From Roseibium litorale (GTDB lineage: Bacteria; Pseudomonadota; Alphaproteobacteria; Rhizobiales; Stappiaceae): DNA of 64,000 bases. The position numbers were made by a program, and so were the translations under genes. Positions within the stretch are counted from its first letter, which is position 1. The number at the start of each line of letters is the position of its first letter. Of the stretch, positions 1-9,713 are shown in pieces. Under the pieces are notes generated by a model. The model was not told the DNA's origin. It saw nothing but the letters and a program-made list of their open reading frames with translations, and did no database searches. The stretch covers positions 62,001 through 126,000 of the forward strand of contig NZ_JACYXI010000002.1 of the NCBI RefSeq assembly GCF_014842915.1, in the 5' to 3' direction.

Positions 1-78
1 CGCATCGAAGGCGTTCTGAGCAAAGGCCTCTGCGAAGAGAAGCACGCTGCAAACCGAAAACGCCAAGACTTGTCTCAT
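1..78 (-). CDS. Secreted protein of unknown function (5' end only)
   Basis: Only the first 26 codons lie in the window, and the gene continues off the left edge. The translation starts MRQVLAFSVC and runs through a hydrophobic stretch to AEAFA, then QNAFDA. This looks like a Sec signal peptide with a type I cleavage site after AFA. An AGGAAG ribosome-binding site lies five bases before this ATG. An in-frame ATG at 103-105 would give a longer, more basic start but lacks such a site. The mature protein cannot be identified. Confidence 0.5.
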   Translation of the reverse strand, partial: MRQVLAFSVCSVLLFAEAFAQNAFDA

Positions 79-175
79 GGTCTTCCTGCATGATTTCAGA
101 CGCATGCCGTCACGCAAGCGCGGAAGGTTAGGATCGCTCATTAAGCAGTCTACAAGTCAAATGTAAGCGAAACGT

Positions 176-673
176 TCAGGAGTGTATCGAATTTGAAAGA
201 AGTTCGAATGCTTGCGCGATCGTCGCCAGGCGGATCCCGTCACGGCCAGAAGCTGGAAAGAGCGCACGCATGTGCCGGGTGTCCCTGTTCTTGCGGGCAA
301 GCGCCAGATGAACTGTTCCGACCGGTTTCTCATCCGTCCCTCCGCCAGGGCCGGCGATGCCGGTGACGGCCACCGCCAGATCGGCCGCTGAGCGCGCCAG
401 AGCCCCCTCGGCCATTTCGATTGCGGTTTGCCTGCTGACCGCACCGAAACGTTTCAAGGTCTCTTCACGCACGCCAAGCATGTCCATCTTGGCTTTGTTT
501 GAATAGGTAACGAAGCCCCGGTCGACAACATCGGACGAACCGGCCACTTCCGTAAGCGTGCCGATGATCAAGCCGCCGGTGCAAGATTCCGCCGTTGCGA
601 TCATCAGGCCGCGCGCCCTTGCCGCATCGAGAATGCTGGCTGCTTCTGCTGTCAGCGATGTCCAGTCCGTCAT
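176..673 (-). CDS. pncC: Nicotinamide-nucleotide amidohydrolase PncC / CinA C-terminal domain protein
   Basis: A 165-residue protein made only of the CinA C-terminal domain. This family deamidates nicotinamide mononucleotide to nicotinate mononucleotide in pyridine-nucleotide salvage. Seen in the sequence: the motif TAESCTGGLI with the probable nucleophile Ser30, and the conserved VTGIAGPGGG followed by KPVGTVHLAL. The length fits stand-alone PncC; the N-terminal molybdopterin-binding half of full-length CinA is absent. It lies 16 bases downstream of ispDF on the same strand, so co-transcription is likely. Family assignment is firm; in vivo activity is inferred. Confidence 0.9.
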   Translation of the reverse strand: MTDWTSLTAEAASILDAARARGLMIATAESCTGGLIIGTLTEVAGSSDVVDRGFVTYSNKAKMDMLGVREETLKRFGAVSRQTAIEMAEGALARSAADLAVAVTGIAGPGGGTDEKPVGTVHLALARKNRDTRHMRALFPASGRDGIRLATIAQAFELLSNSIHS

Positions 674-689
674 GATTGCGTTTCCCGTG

Positions 690-1937
690 TCAGTCGCCGG
701 TGAAGGGCAGGCGGACCGTGGCGCTTGCCATGGCTGCGATGCCCTCGCGCCGCCCGGTGAAGCCGAGGCGTTCCGACGTCGTTGCCTTGACGGAGACGCG
801 CGTCACGGGCAGGGCGCAGATTTCTGCAATCTTCGCCCGGATCACGTCGCGGTGCGGGCCGATCTTCGGCGCCTCGCAAATGATGGTGACATCCAGATGG
901 GCGATGCGTCCACCCAGTTCGTTCACCCTGCGGATGGCATCTTGAAGGAACTGGTCCGAGGCAGCGCCCTTCCATTTCGGATCAGACGGCGGGAAATGCG
1001 CGCCGATGTCCCCATCTGCGATCGCGCCGAGAATGGCATCGGTCAGGGCGTGAAGCGCCACATCCGCATCGGAATGGCCCTTGAGTTTCCGGTCATGGGG
1101 AATGGCAACGCCGCCCAGAATGACCGCATCGCCCGGCTCAAAAGCATGCACGTCATAGCCCGTGCCGTGACGGATGTCGCCAAGACTGGAAAGCGGGGGC
1201 AGGGCACTGGAAGTCATGGTGATCCTCTGTTCGGCACGGACAAGGTCCGCCTGTGTCGTAATCTTGAAATTGTCCGGATGACCTTCGGCGAGGCTGGTCG
1301 TCAGACCATCCCATTCGCCGACCGCCGTGTCATCCGTGAAATCATTGCGCCCGGCCGCCACTGCCCTCAGATGGGCGGCGTGAATTGCCGGAAAGGCAAA
1401 GCCCTGAGGCGTCTGGGCAGCCCAGAGATGGCTCCGGTCCACGGTTTCGAGCCGGCCGTCTTCGGGGCAAAGGCGCTTGAGCGTGTCGAACACGGGGACC
1501 GCGGCAAGGACTGCGGACTTGCCCTCGTCAAGCTGGCCGAGAACCCTAGTGATGACATCTGCCGGAATGAAGGGGCGGGCCGCATCGTGGATGAGAACCT
1601 GATCAGGCGCTGTTTCGGAATTGGATTCAGCAAGTGCCATCAATCCCTTGCGGACCGAGATCTGTCTCGTTTTGCCGCCGGTGACCGGAGGCAGGAGGCC
1701 GGTGCGCAAGCTCGCGGGAAGAGCAGAGATGGCTGTCTCATAGAGGTCCAGGTCGTCCTCGTGAATGACAACAAGCGTTTTGCTGATCCCCGGATGAGAC
1801 AAAAACGCCCCTAGCGTATGTGACAGGATAGGCATTCCGCCCAGAAGCCGGTATTGCTTCGGCCGGTCGCCGTCGCCGCCAGAAAGGCGCGAGCCGCGTC
1901 CTGCCGCAACGATGAGAGCTGCCGCTTGCTTGGTCAT
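690..1937 (-). CDS. ispDF: Bifunctional IspD/IspF isoprenoid enzyme (MEP pathway)
   Basis: A fused enzyme of 415 residues acting in the non-mevalonate isoprenoid pathway. The N-terminal half is 2-C-methyl-D-erythritol 4-phosphate cytidylyltransferase: [16 protein letters not shown] near the start is the nucleotide-binding loop. The C-terminal half, from about residue 240, is 2-C-methyl-D-erythritol 2,4-cyclodiphosphate synthase: [11 protein letters not shown] and [14 protein letters not shown] carry the metal-binding Asp and His residues. The fusion is common in Alphaproteobacteria. The start is the ATG at 1937, with GGAG seven bases upstream; an in-frame ATG six codons earlier is less well supported. 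It diverges from dusB. Confidence 0.95.
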   Translation of the reverse strand: MTKQAAALIVAAGRGSRLSGGDGDRPKQYRLLGGMPILSHTLGAFLSHPGISKTLVVIHEDDLDLYETAISALPASLRTGLLPPVTGGKTRQISVRKGLMALAESNSETAPDQVLIHDAARPFIPADVITRVLGQLDEGKSAVLAAVPVFDTLKRLCPEDGRLETVDRSHLWAAQTPQGFAFPAIHAAHLRAVAAGRNDFTDDTAVGEWDGLTTSLAEGHPDNFKITTQADLVRAEQRITMTSSALPPLSSLGDIRHGTGYDVHAFEPGDAVILGGVAIPHDRKLKGHSDADVALHALTDAILGAIADGDIGAHFPPSDPKWKGAASDQFLQDAIRRVNELGGRIAHLDVTIICEAPKIGPHRDVIRAKIAEICALPVTRVSVKATTSERLGFTGRREGIAAMASATVRLPFTGD

Positions 1938-2116
1938 TCCGGATCTCCACGTCACGTGTGCCGGGGTTGTTCTAAACGGGTTTCATCCGGCGCGGTACCG
2001 GGCATGACGCAGGATCTGGTGAAGTATCAATCACAAAGCGATAGATGAGACATTTTCGCACTTGCCGCACTGCGAAATATGGCTACGATATAGGCACTCT
2101 CAAGTGTGCACAGGAT

Positions 2117-3142
2117 ATGAGCAAAAAAATCTCCCCAACCGGCGTTCCCGCTTTGCGGATCGGGCGCCTCCGTCTCGACAACCCGGCTGTTCTGGCGCCC
2201 ATGTCAGGCGTGACGGATCTGCCGTTCCGCCGAATCGCGCAAAGATTCGGCGCTGGCATGGTTGTGAGCGAAATGGTGGCCAGCGAGCTTTTCATCCGGG
2301 GGGATGCCGAAACGCAGATGCGGGCAGAGGCTCAGGACGGCGGCTTGCATGTCGTCCAACTGGCTGGCCGTGAGGCACACTGGATGGGTGAGGCGGCCAA
2401 GGTTGTTGCTGGCGCGGGTGCCGATATCATCGACATCAACATGGGCTGTCCTGCCAAGAAAGTGACCACCGGGTATTCCGGCTCGGCACTGATGCGCGAT
2501 CTGGATCACGCGCTGACGCTGATCGAGGCAACGGTGGAAGCGGTCGACGTGCCCGTGACCGTGAAAATGCGGCTCGGCTGGGACGAGCGCTCCCTGAATG
2601 CTCCGGAGCTGGCCTCAAGGGCTGAAGCTGCCGGTGTCCAGCTGGTCACCGTTCATGGCCGCACCCGCTGCCAGTTCTACAAGGGCACTGCCAATTGGGA
2701 CGCGATTGCCGCCATCAAGCAGGCGGTCTCCATTCCGGTCATCGCCAATGGTGACTGCTGCAGCTACGACGACGCCGATGAGATGTGTCGGAAATCCGGT
2801 GCGGACGGTGTCATGATCGGGCGGGGCGCCTATGGCAAGCCCTGGCTGCCGGGCTGGATCGGCCATTATCTCAATACGGGTGAAAGACGCCCGGATCCCA
2901 AGGGGCACGCGCTCGCGGAGCTGGCGCTCGAGCACTACGACAGCATCCTGTCCCATTATGATGTCCGGCTTGGCGTGCGCATCGCGCGCAAGCATATGGG
3001 CTGGTACCTGGATGGTTCGGATCTTGGCACAGACATGCCATCGGACCTGCGCCGCCTTCTGATGACTTCCAATGATCCTGACGAGGTGATCCGTCTTGCC
3101 TCCTCCTGGTTCTCAACTTCCCTGCAACGGAGTGCCGCATGA
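2117..3142 (+). CDS. dusB: tRNA-dihydrouridine synthase DusB
   Basis: A 341-residue flavoenzyme that reduces specific uridines in tRNA to dihydrouridine. The FMN-dependent TIM barrel is recognisable from [13 protein letters not shown] near the N-terminus. [20 protein letters not shown] contains the catalytic Cys, VKMRLGWD follows, and [13 protein letters not shown] binds phosphate and substrate. The ATG at 2117 (MSKKIS) is chosen because conserved sequence begins soon after. An upstream in-frame ATG at 2045 would add 24 residues that do not look like the family. It overlaps ntrB by four bases, the dusB-ntrBC order usual in Alphaproteobacteria. Confidence 0.95.
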   Translation: MSKKISPTGVPALRIGRLRLDNPAVLAPMSGVTDLPFRRIAQRFGAGMVVSEMVASELFIRGDAETQMRAEAQDGGLHVVQLAGREAHWMGEAAKVVAGAGADIIDINMGCPAKKVTTGYSGSALMRDLDHALTLIEATVEAVDVPVTVKMRLGWDERSLNAPELASRAEAAGVQLVTVHGRTRCQFYKGTANWDAIAAIKQAVSIPVIANGDCCSYDDADEMCRKSGADGVMIGRGAYGKPWLPGWIGHYLNTGERRPDPKGHALAELALEHYDSILSHYDVRLGVRIARKHMGWYLDGSDLGTDMPSDLRRLLMTSNDPDEVIRLASSWFSTSLQRSAA

Positions 3143-4278
3143 CGCCTCAGGCTCTGAAAGCCGGGCGCGCCGCCGCCCTCGCCAGTGATGGACCGACCAT
3201 TCTGGATGCCCTCCCGCATCCGGTTCTGCTTGTCGCTCCCGATGGCGTGATTGAATCCGCGAATATGGCCGCTGAAATCTTCATGCGGTCCAGTGTTTCG
3301 GTGCTGCGCCGCCACCCCATCGATTATTTCATCCCGTTCGGCAGTCCGCTTCTCACCTTGATCGAACAGGTGCGCGAGCGGGGCGCTGCGGTCAACGAAT
3401 ACAAGGTCGATATCGGATCGCCTCGGATCGGGGCTCCCAAGATCGTTGACATCAACGCCTCTCCGGTCTCCGACCGCCCAGGCGCCGTCGTCCTGATGTT
3501 CCAGGAACGGTCCATGGCGGAAAAGATCGACCGCCAGCTCACCTCCCGCGGGGCTGCCCGCACGGTCACCGGCCTTGCCGCCATGCTGGCGCATGAAATC
3601 AAAAACCCGCTCTCGGGCATCCGAGGCGCGGCCCAGCTGCTGGAACAGTCCGTTCCCGATGAGGACCGCGCATTGACCCGCCTCATCACCGACGAGACGG
3701 ACCGGATCGTGAAGCTGGTCGACCGGATGGAAGTGTTCTCCGATGAGCGCCCGATCGAGCGCGAGCCGGTGAACATCCATGTGGTTCTGGACCATGTGAA
3801 GCGCCTTGCCGACAGCGGCTTTGCCCGCGGCAAGAAGATCATGGAAGCCTATGATCCGTCTTTGCCGCCGGTTTTTGCCAACAAGGACCAGCTGATTCAG
3901 GTCTTTCTCAACCTGATCAAGAACGCCAGCGAAGCCATTGGCGATGATCCGGATGGGGAAATCCGCATCACCACCGCCTTCCGTCCCGGCATCCGCCTGT
4001 CGGTGCCCGGCACGGACGAGCGTGTCAGCCTGCCGCTGGAATTCACGGTGCAGGACAATGGTCCGGGCGTGCCCGACGACCTGCTGCCGCATCTCTTCGA
4101 ACCTTTCATCACCACCAAGACAAACGGGTCGGGCCTGGGGCTTGCCCTGGTTGCCAAGATCATTGGCGATCATGGCGGCGTGATCGAATGCGACAGCATT
4201 CCCCGCAAGACCACCTTCCGGATCTTGATGCCGGCCTATGTTGAACCTGAGGCTTCCTCCAGCGACGGGACCGAATGA
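3139..4278 (+). CDS. ntrB: Nitrogen regulation sensor kinase NtrB
   Basis: A soluble histidine kinase/phosphatase of 379 residues that phosphorylates NtrC under nitrogen limitation, normally under control of PII. An N-terminal PAS region (about 15-125) starts at [12 protein letters not shown]. The H-box [15 protein letters not shown] holds phospho-acceptor His152. The ATPase domain shows the N-box [12 protein letters not shown] and the G-boxes QDNGPGVP and GSGLGLALV. No transmembrane segment is seen, as expected. It is coupled to dusB and ntrC by ATGA overlaps on both sides. Confidence 0.96.
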   Translation: MTPQALKAGRAAALASDGPTILDALPHPVLLVAPDGVIESANMAAEIFMRSSVSVLRRHPIDYFIPFGSPLLTLIEQVRERGAAVNEYKVDIGSPRIGAPKIVDINASPVSDRPGAVVLMFQERSMAEKIDRQLTSRGAARTVTGLAAMLAHEIKNPLSGIRGAAQLLEQSVPDEDRALTRLITDETDRIVKLVDRMEVFSDERPIEREPVNIHVVLDHVKRLADSGFARGKKIMEAYDPSLPPVFANKDQLIQVFLNLIKNASEAIGDDPDGEIRITTAFRPGIRLSVPGTDERVSLPLEFTVQDNGPGVPDDLLPHLFEPFITTKTNGSGLGLALVAKIIGDHGGVIECDSIPRKTTFRILMPAYVEPEASSSDGTE

Positions 4279-5720
4279 CCATGCCGACAGGCACAATCCT
4301 TGTAGCCGATGATGATGCTGCCATCCGTACAGTGCTCAATCAGGCCCTGTCGCGAGCCGGATACACCGTGCGCCTGACCTCCAATGCCACGACCTTGTGG
4401 CGCTGGATCTCGTCGGGGGATGGCGATCTGGTAATCACCGACGTGGTGATGCCGGACGAGAATATTTTCGACGTCCTGCCACGGATCAAGAAGCTGCGTC
4501 CGGACCTTCCGGTCGTCGTGATGAGCGCGCAGAACACCTTCATGACCGCGATCCGGGCGTCCGAGAAGGGGGCTTACGAATATCTGCCCAAGCCCTTCGA
4601 CCTGAAGGAGCTGACCAGCATCGTCAGCCGTGCCCTGGAAGAGCCGAAGCTCCGCCGTCCCGCCGAAATGGACGACATGGGCGAGGGGATGCCGCTGGTT
4701 GGCCGCTCGCCGGCCATGCAGGAAATCTACCGCGTGCTCGCCCGTCTGATGCAGACGGACCTGACCGTGATGATCAACGGCGAGAGCGGCACGGGCAAGG
4801 AACTGGTCGCCCGCGCCCTTCATGATTATGGCAAGCGCCGCAACGGCCCCTTCGTTGCGATCAACATGGCCGCCATTCCGCGCGACCTGATCGAGGCCGA
4901 GCTGTTCGGCCACGAGAAGGGGGCTTTCACCGGCGCGCAGAACCGCTCTTCGGGCCGGTTCGAGCAGGCCGATGGCGGCACATTGTTCCTGGACGAAATC
5001 GGCGATATGCCGATGGAAGCCCAGACGCGGCTTCTGCGTGTTCTGCAGCAGGGCGAATATACGACGGTTGGCGGGCGCACCCCGATCAAGACAGACGTGC
5101 GGATTGTGGCAGCGACCAACAAGGACCTGCGCCATCTGATCAATCAGGGCCTGTTCCGCGAGGATCTCTATTTCCGTCTGAACGTGGTTCCGATCCGCCT
5201 CCCGCCGCTGCGCGAGCGTGTCGAGGATATTCCGGATCTGGTGCGGCACTTCTTCGCTTTGGCTGAGAAGGAAGGCTTGCCGCCGAAGCAGGTCGACCAG
5301 GGGGCAATGAATCTCCTGCGCCGCTACCGCTGGCCGGGCAACGTGCGCGAGCTGGAAAACCTCGTCCGGCGCATGGCTGCGCTCTACCCGCAGGATGTGA
5401 TCGGCGAGGGTCTTCTGGAGACCGAACTCAGCCAGCCGGCGGTCTCGCCGCTGGAAGAGGAAAACCCGCAGAACATCAATCTGGGGGCCTCGGTCGAGCG
5501 CTATCTCAATGGTTATTTCGATAATTACGGCGACGCGCTGCCGCCTCCGGGTCTCTATCATCGTATCCTGCGGGAAGTGGAATATCCCCTGATCAGCGCG
5601 GCGCTGGCTGCCACCCGTGGCAACCAGATCAAGGCCGCCGAACTGCTTGGGGTGAACCGCAACACATTGCGCAAGAAGATCCGGGACTTGGATATTCAGG
5701 TCATGCGGTCGTCACGCTGA
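4275..5720 (+). CDS. ntrC: Nitrogen regulator NtrC (sigma-54 activator)
   Basis: A response regulator of 481 residues that activates sigma-54 promoters of nitrogen-scavenging genes. The receiver domain (1-120) has ADDD at 11-14 and phospho-acceptor Asp56 in ITDVVMPD. The AAA+ domain (about 145-380) has Walker [12 protein letters not shown], an intact GAFTGA loop that contacts sigma-54, and Walker [11 protein letters not shown] Fis-type helix-turn-helix ends the protein ([19 protein letters not shown]). It is the last gene of the dusB-ntrB-ntrC operon; a terminator follows immediately. Confidence 0.97.
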   Translation: MTMPTGTILVADDDAAIRTVLNQALSRAGYTVRLTSNATTLWRWISSGDGDLVITDVVMPDENIFDVLPRIKKLRPDLPVVVMSAQNTFMTAIRASEKGAYEYLPKPFDLKELTSIVSRALEEPKLRRPAEMDDMGEGMPLVGRSPAMQEIYRVLARLMQTDLTVMINGESGTGKELVARALHDYGKRRNGPFVAINMAAIPRDLIEAELFGHEKGAFTGAQNRSSGRFEQADGGTLFLDEIGDMPMEAQTRLLRVLQQGEYTTVGGRTPIKTDVRIVAATNKDLRHLINQGLFREDLYFRLNVVPIRLPPLRERVEDIPDLVRHFFALAEKEGLPPKQVDQGAMNLLRRYRWPGNVRELENLVRRMAALYPQDVIGEGLLETELSQPAVSPLEEENPQNINLGASVERYLNGYFDNYGDALPPPGLYHRILREVEYPLISAALAATRGNQIKAAELLGVNRNTLRKKIRDLDIQVMRSSR

Positions 5721-5727
5721 CGCGATT

Positions 5728-5773
5728 GGCTCCGGGGCCTCTTGCTCCGGAGCCCATATTTTTTGATTTTTTC
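5728..5773 (+). terminator. Intrinsic terminator after ntrC
   Basis: GGCTCCGG at 5728-5735 pairs perfectly with CCGGAGCC at 5747-5754. Two T-rich runs follow at about 5759-5773. It closes the dusB-ntrBC operon and implies that ntrYX has its own promoter within the remaining part of 5774-6007. Confidence 0.8.
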
Positions 5774-6007
5774 TGCGCCTGCCCCTCCGGTTGCGGTTTT
5801 TGAGAGACGCCAGTCTTTGGCCGTCCCCTGTAGACATTCAGCGAATTGGGCGCGAATGTCGCAATTTGGCAACAATGTGTGATAACTGTGCCGCAGCGTC
5901 GGAAATGACAGGAGAGCATCGTGCGTTCGCGAGACTGCGGGATGTTGCTCTAACATTTTAGAACTATTCGGCTTTTCCGGCAGTTTGCAGCAGGTTTACG
6001 GGGACAG

Positions 6008-8269
6008 ATGATTCTGGCGGGAACACAGACAGCGCAGCAGGCAGCCCAACAGGCGCAGATGTCGAGCGGCAAGCTCGGGCGGCGGATCGGTCTGGCCATC
6101 ATGGTGGTGGCGCTTGTTTCGATCGGCGTCACGTTCTTCGTTCTGACCGGCCTGACCCCGATTGCACCGACCGAAGGCGTGGTCTGGATCGCGCTTGGTG
6201 TGAACGGCGCGCTTGCCTCCTGTCTCGTCTGCGCCATCGGCTGGGAAATCGCCAAACTTCTCAACGCCCGCCGCAGGGGGCGCGCAGCCGCCCGTCTTCA
6301 TGTGCGGGTCGTGACGCTGTTCAGCCTCGTGGCTGCGGTGCCGGCCCTTCTGATGGCCGTGCTGGCGACCTTCACCCTCGACAAGGGGCTGGACCGGTGG
6401 TTCGAGGACAGGACCCGTCAGATCATCGGCAACGCCCTGACCGTGGCGCAGGCCTATCTTCAGGAACATGCCCGCGTGCTGCGCGGCGACCTGATCGCCA
6501 TGTCCAATGACGTGGACCGCGCCCGGCAGCTCTACGACTTCGAACCGTCCCGCTTCGATTCCTTCTTTTCGACCCAGGCGTCTTTGCGTGGACTGCTCGC
6601 GGCTTTCATCATGAAGCCAGACGGAACCGTGGTCACGCGTGTGATCCTGGATCCGAATGCAAACGTTCTGCTGCCGCCGAAAAGCACCTACAAGACCGCT
6701 GATGCCGGCGAGCCCGTGCTCATTGCGCCGGGCAGGTCGAACCTTGTCGGCGGGGTCATGAAACTCTCCGCCTATAATGATTTCTATCTTTATGCGGTCC
6801 GGGCGATGGATCCTAAGGTGCTTGAATATCAGCGGCTGACGGAAGCTGGTGTGACCGAGTATCAGGAACTGGAAAACAGCCGGTTCGGTGTCCAGATTGC
6901 CTTTGCCCTGGTCTATCTCGGGGTGGCCCTGGTGCTGCTTCTGTCCGCCATCTGGATCGGCTTCGGCTTTGCAAACCGGCTGGTGTCGCCCATCCGCACG
7001 CTCATCTCCGCTGCGGATGAGGTCGCCAAGGGCAATCTGAAGGTCAAGGTCGCCTCCAGCGAGGCAGAAGGCGATCTGGCCAATCTGGGCATGACCTTCA
7101 ACAAGATGACCGGCCAGCTCATGGGCCAGCGCGACGCGCTTCTGGCCGCGAACGAGCAGATCGACCGCCGCCGCCGTTTCAATGAAGCGGTGCTGTCCGG
7201 CGTGTCCACCGGCGTCATCGGCATCGACGACGAAGCGTCCATCATGCTTGTGAACCGGTCAGCTCAGGTGCTTCTGGGTGTCGAAGAGCTCGCAATTCTT
7301 GGCAAGAAACTGCCTCAAGTGATTCCGGAAATTGGGGAATTCCTGAGCACCGCCATGGAGCGCGATACCGAGCGGTTCCAGGAAACGCAGATCGATATTC
7401 TCCGCAACGGATATCAGCGCACGGTGAACGTGAGGATCACCAGCGAGCAGTCGACCCGGCGGGAGCATGGCTATGTGGTGACGCTGGATGACATCACCGA
7501 TCTTGTTTCTGCGCAGCGCAATTCAGCCTGGGCGGATGTCGCCCGCCGTATCGCCCATGAAATCAAAAACCCGCTGACCCCTATCCAGCTGTCCGCCGAA
7601 CGCATCCGCCGCCGCTATGGCAAGAAGATCGAGGAAGATCGCACGGTCTTCGATCAATGTATCGACACAATCATCCGGCAGGTGGGCGATATCGGCCAGA
7701 TGGTCGATGAATTTTCCTCCTTCGCCCGCATGCGGAAGCCCTCCAAGAGCCTCGCCGATATGCGCAATGCTGTGCGTGAGGCAGCGTTCCTGCAGATCGT
7801 CGGCAATCCGGATATGGAAATCAGCACCATTGTGCCGGAAGAGCCGGTAGAAGCCGTCTTCGACAGCCGTTTGATGGGGCAGGCGCTGACCAATGTGATC
7901 AAGAACGCGGCGGAAGCCATTGAAGGTCGCACGGGCGAGGATCTGCCCAAGGGCAAGATCAAGGTGGAGCTTGCGAGGTCCGGGAACCTGATTGTGATCG
8001 ACGTCACGGACAATGGCGTCGGATTGCCCGAGGAAAACAGACAACGGCTTCTGGAGCCCTATATGACCACCCGGGAAAAGGGGACGGGACTTGGCCTCGC
8101 CATTGTCCGCAAGATCCTTGAGGACCACGGCGGCGGCATCAGCTTGCTGGATGCGCCCGGGCGGGCGGAAGGCGAAACCGGGACCCTGGTCCGCCTGACC
8201 ATTTCGGCTGTGGCAACCGAAACGGCTGACGACAAGAACGAAAAGACAGTGATGACCCATGGCGCATGA
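6008..8269 (+). CDS. ntrY: Membrane nitrogen-sensing histidine kinase NtrY
   Basis: A 753-residue transmembrane sensor kinase, partner of NtrX, linked in Alphaproteobacteria to nitrogen, redox and envelope control. Three hydrophobic segments lie in the first 130 residues. An extracytoplasmic loop follows, then a fourth membrane segment near 293-322 (FALVYLGVALVLLLSAIWIG). After that come a HAMP linker, a PAS domain (about 385-490), the H-box [20 protein letters not shown] with His517, and an ATPase domain with VIKNAAEAI, DNGVGLP and GTGLGLAIV. The gene overlaps ntrX by eleven bases. Confidence 0.96.
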   Translation: MILAGTQTAQQAAQQAQMSSGKLGRRIGLAIMVVALVSIGVTFFVLTGLTPIAPTEGVVWIALGVNGALASCLVCAIGWEIAKLLNARRRGRAAARLHVRVVTLFSLVAAVPALLMAVLATFTLDKGLDRWFEDRTRQIIGNALTVAQAYLQEHARVLRGDLIAMSNDVDRARQLYDFEPSRFDSFFSTQASLRGLLAAFIMKPDGTVVTRVILDPNANVLLPPKSTYKTADAGEPVLIAPGRSNLVGGVMKLSAYNDFYLYAVRAMDPKVLEYQRLTEAGVTEYQELENSRFGVQIAFALVYLGVALVLLLSAIWIGFGFANRLVSPIRTLISAADEVAKGNLKVKVASSEAEGDLANLGMTFNKMTGQLMGQRDALLAANEQIDRRRRFNEAVLSGVSTGVIGIDDEASIMLVNRSAQVLLGVEELAILGKKLPQVIPEIGEFLSTAMERDTERFQETQIDILRNGYQRTVNVRITSEQSTRREHGYVVTLDDITDLVSAQRNSAWADVARRIAHEIKNPLTPIQLSAERIRRRYGKKIEEDRTVFDQCIDTIIRQVGDIGQMVDEFSSFARMRKPSKSLADMRNAVREAAFLQIVGNPDMEISTIVPEEPVEAVFDSRLMGQALTNVIKNAAEAIEGRTGEDLPKGKIKVELARSGNLIVIDVTDNGVGLPEENRQRLLEPYMTTREKGTGLGLAIVRKILEDHGGGISLLDAPGRAEGETGTLVRLTISAVATETADDKNEKTVMTHGA

Positions 8270-9623
8270 CATTCTCGTAGTTGATGACGAAACCGATATC
8301 CGGGAAATGATCGCCGGGATTCTGGATGATGAAGGTTTCGGAACCCGCACGGCCAGCAACAGCGATTCGGCAATTGCGGCCATCAAAGAACGGCGGCCAT
8401 CTCTTGTCGTTCTGGACATCTGGCTGCAGGGCAGCCGCCTGGACGGGCTCGGCGTTCTCGACGCGATCAAGCAGATGGATCCCGACCTGCCGGTGGTCAT
8501 CATTTCCGGCCACGGCAACATTGAAACCGCCGTCTCCGCCATCAAGCGCGGCGCCTATGACTATATCGAGAAGCCTTTCAAGGCTGACCGGCTTATCCTG
8601 ATTGTCGAACGCGCCCTGGAAGCTTTCAGTCTCAAGCGGGAAATCCGCGAGCTGAAGCAGAAGAGCGGCGATCCGGGTGTTTTCATTGGCGAATCCAGTG
8701 CCGCCAACCAGCTCCGGCAGACGGTCCAGAAGATCGCAGGCACCAACAGCCGCATCCTGATCACCGGTCCCTCCGGATCGGGGAAGGAACTGGCCGCCCG
8801 CATGATCCATGATGCGTCTCCACGCGCGAAAAGCCCCTTTGTGGTGCTGAATGCCGCGACGATCACGCCGGACCGTATGGAAGAGGAACTGTTCGGCATC
8901 GAGGACGAGCAGGGCAATCCGCGCAAGGTCGGTGCGCTGGAAGAAGCCCATGGCGGCACGCTCTATCTTGACGAGGTGGCCGATATGCCGGCCGAAACCC
9001 AGGGCAAGATCCTCAGGGTTCTGGTGGAACAGAGCTTTGCCCGCGTTGGCGGTTCCAGCAAGGTTCAGGTCGATATCCGCATCCTGTCCTCGACGGCGAA
9101 GAACCTTGAGGAGCTGATCTCCCAAGGCCTGTTCCGCCAGGATCTTTATCATCGGCTAGGGGTAGTACCCTTGCGCGTGCCGGGCCTTGCGGAGCGGCGC
9201 GAGGATGTGCCTGTGCTGGTGAAGCATTTCATGGAGCAGATCTCGTCAGCGTCCGGGATTCCGCTGAGGGTCATTGGCGATGACGCCATGGCCGTGCTTC
9301 AGACCCATGACTGGCCGGGCAACGTGCGCCAGCTGCGCAACAATGTGGAGCGGCTGCTGATCCTCGCCCGCGGGGAACCGGAGAGTGTGATCACCGCAGA
9401 TCTTCTGCCTGCCGAAGTCGGCGCCATGCTGCCCAGCCTGCCGACCACGGGCGGTGAGCATCTCATGTCGGTGCCGCTGCGTGAGGCGCGGGAAATTTTC
9501 GAGCGCGACTATTTGCAGGCGCAAATCAAGCGCTTCGACGGTAATATCTCGCGCACCGCCGAATTCGTCGGTATGGAACGCTCAGCCCTGCACCGGAAGC
9601 TGAAGACACTTGGACTGTCGTAA
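8259..9623 (+). CDS. ntrX: Response regulator NtrX (AAA+, no GAFTGA loop)
   Basis: A 454-residue response regulator paired with NtrY. The receiver domain has VVDDE near the N-terminus and phospho-acceptor Asp53 in VLDIWLQ. The AAA+ domain keeps Walker A GPSGSGKELAA and Walker B LYLDEVADM. The region where sigma-54 activators carry GAFTGA reads instead GNPRKVGALEEAHGG. A Fis-type helix-turn-helix closes the protein (TAEFVGMERSALHRKLKTL). Loss of GAFTGA is known in alphaproteobacterial NtrX and argues against classical sigma-54 activation. Confidence 0.95.
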   Translation: MAHDILVVDDETDIREMIAGILDDEGFGTRTASNSDSAIAAIKERRPSLVVLDIWLQGSRLDGLGVLDAIKQMDPDLPVVIISGHGNIETAVSAIKRGAYDYIEKPFKADRLILIVERALEAFSLKREIRELKQKSGDPGVFIGESSAANQLRQTVQKIAGTNSRILITGPSGSGKELAARMIHDASPRAKSPFVVLNAATITPDRMEEELFGIEDEQGNPRKVGALEEAHGGTLYLDEVADMPAETQGKILRVLVEQSFARVGGSSKVQVDIRILSSTAKNLEELISQGLFRQDLYHRLGVVPLRVPGLAERREDVPVLVKHFMEQISSASGIPLRVIGDDAMAVLQTHDWPGNVRQLRNNVERLLILARGEPESVITADLLPAEVGAMLPSLPTTGGEHLMSVPLREAREIFERDYLQAQIKRFDGNISRTAEFVGMERSALHRKLKTLGLS

Positions 9624-9713
9624 GTTGGACCGTTGTAAGACGGGATATTCCGTGAGGCGGGGCCTGGAAGGCTGCCGCCTTCGGGAAGCATTGGCGCTTG
9701 AAGGAATGTGGTT

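Noticed and set aside
558..1814. A 418-codon open frame on the plus strand opposite ispDF and pncC
   Set aside because: It is the antisense shadow of clearly recognisable genes, shows no family motif and has no ribosome-binding site of note.
2956..4296. A 446-codon minus-strand frame opposite ntrB
   Set aside because: High-GC antisense frame. The plus strand encodes NtrB with all kinase boxes intact.
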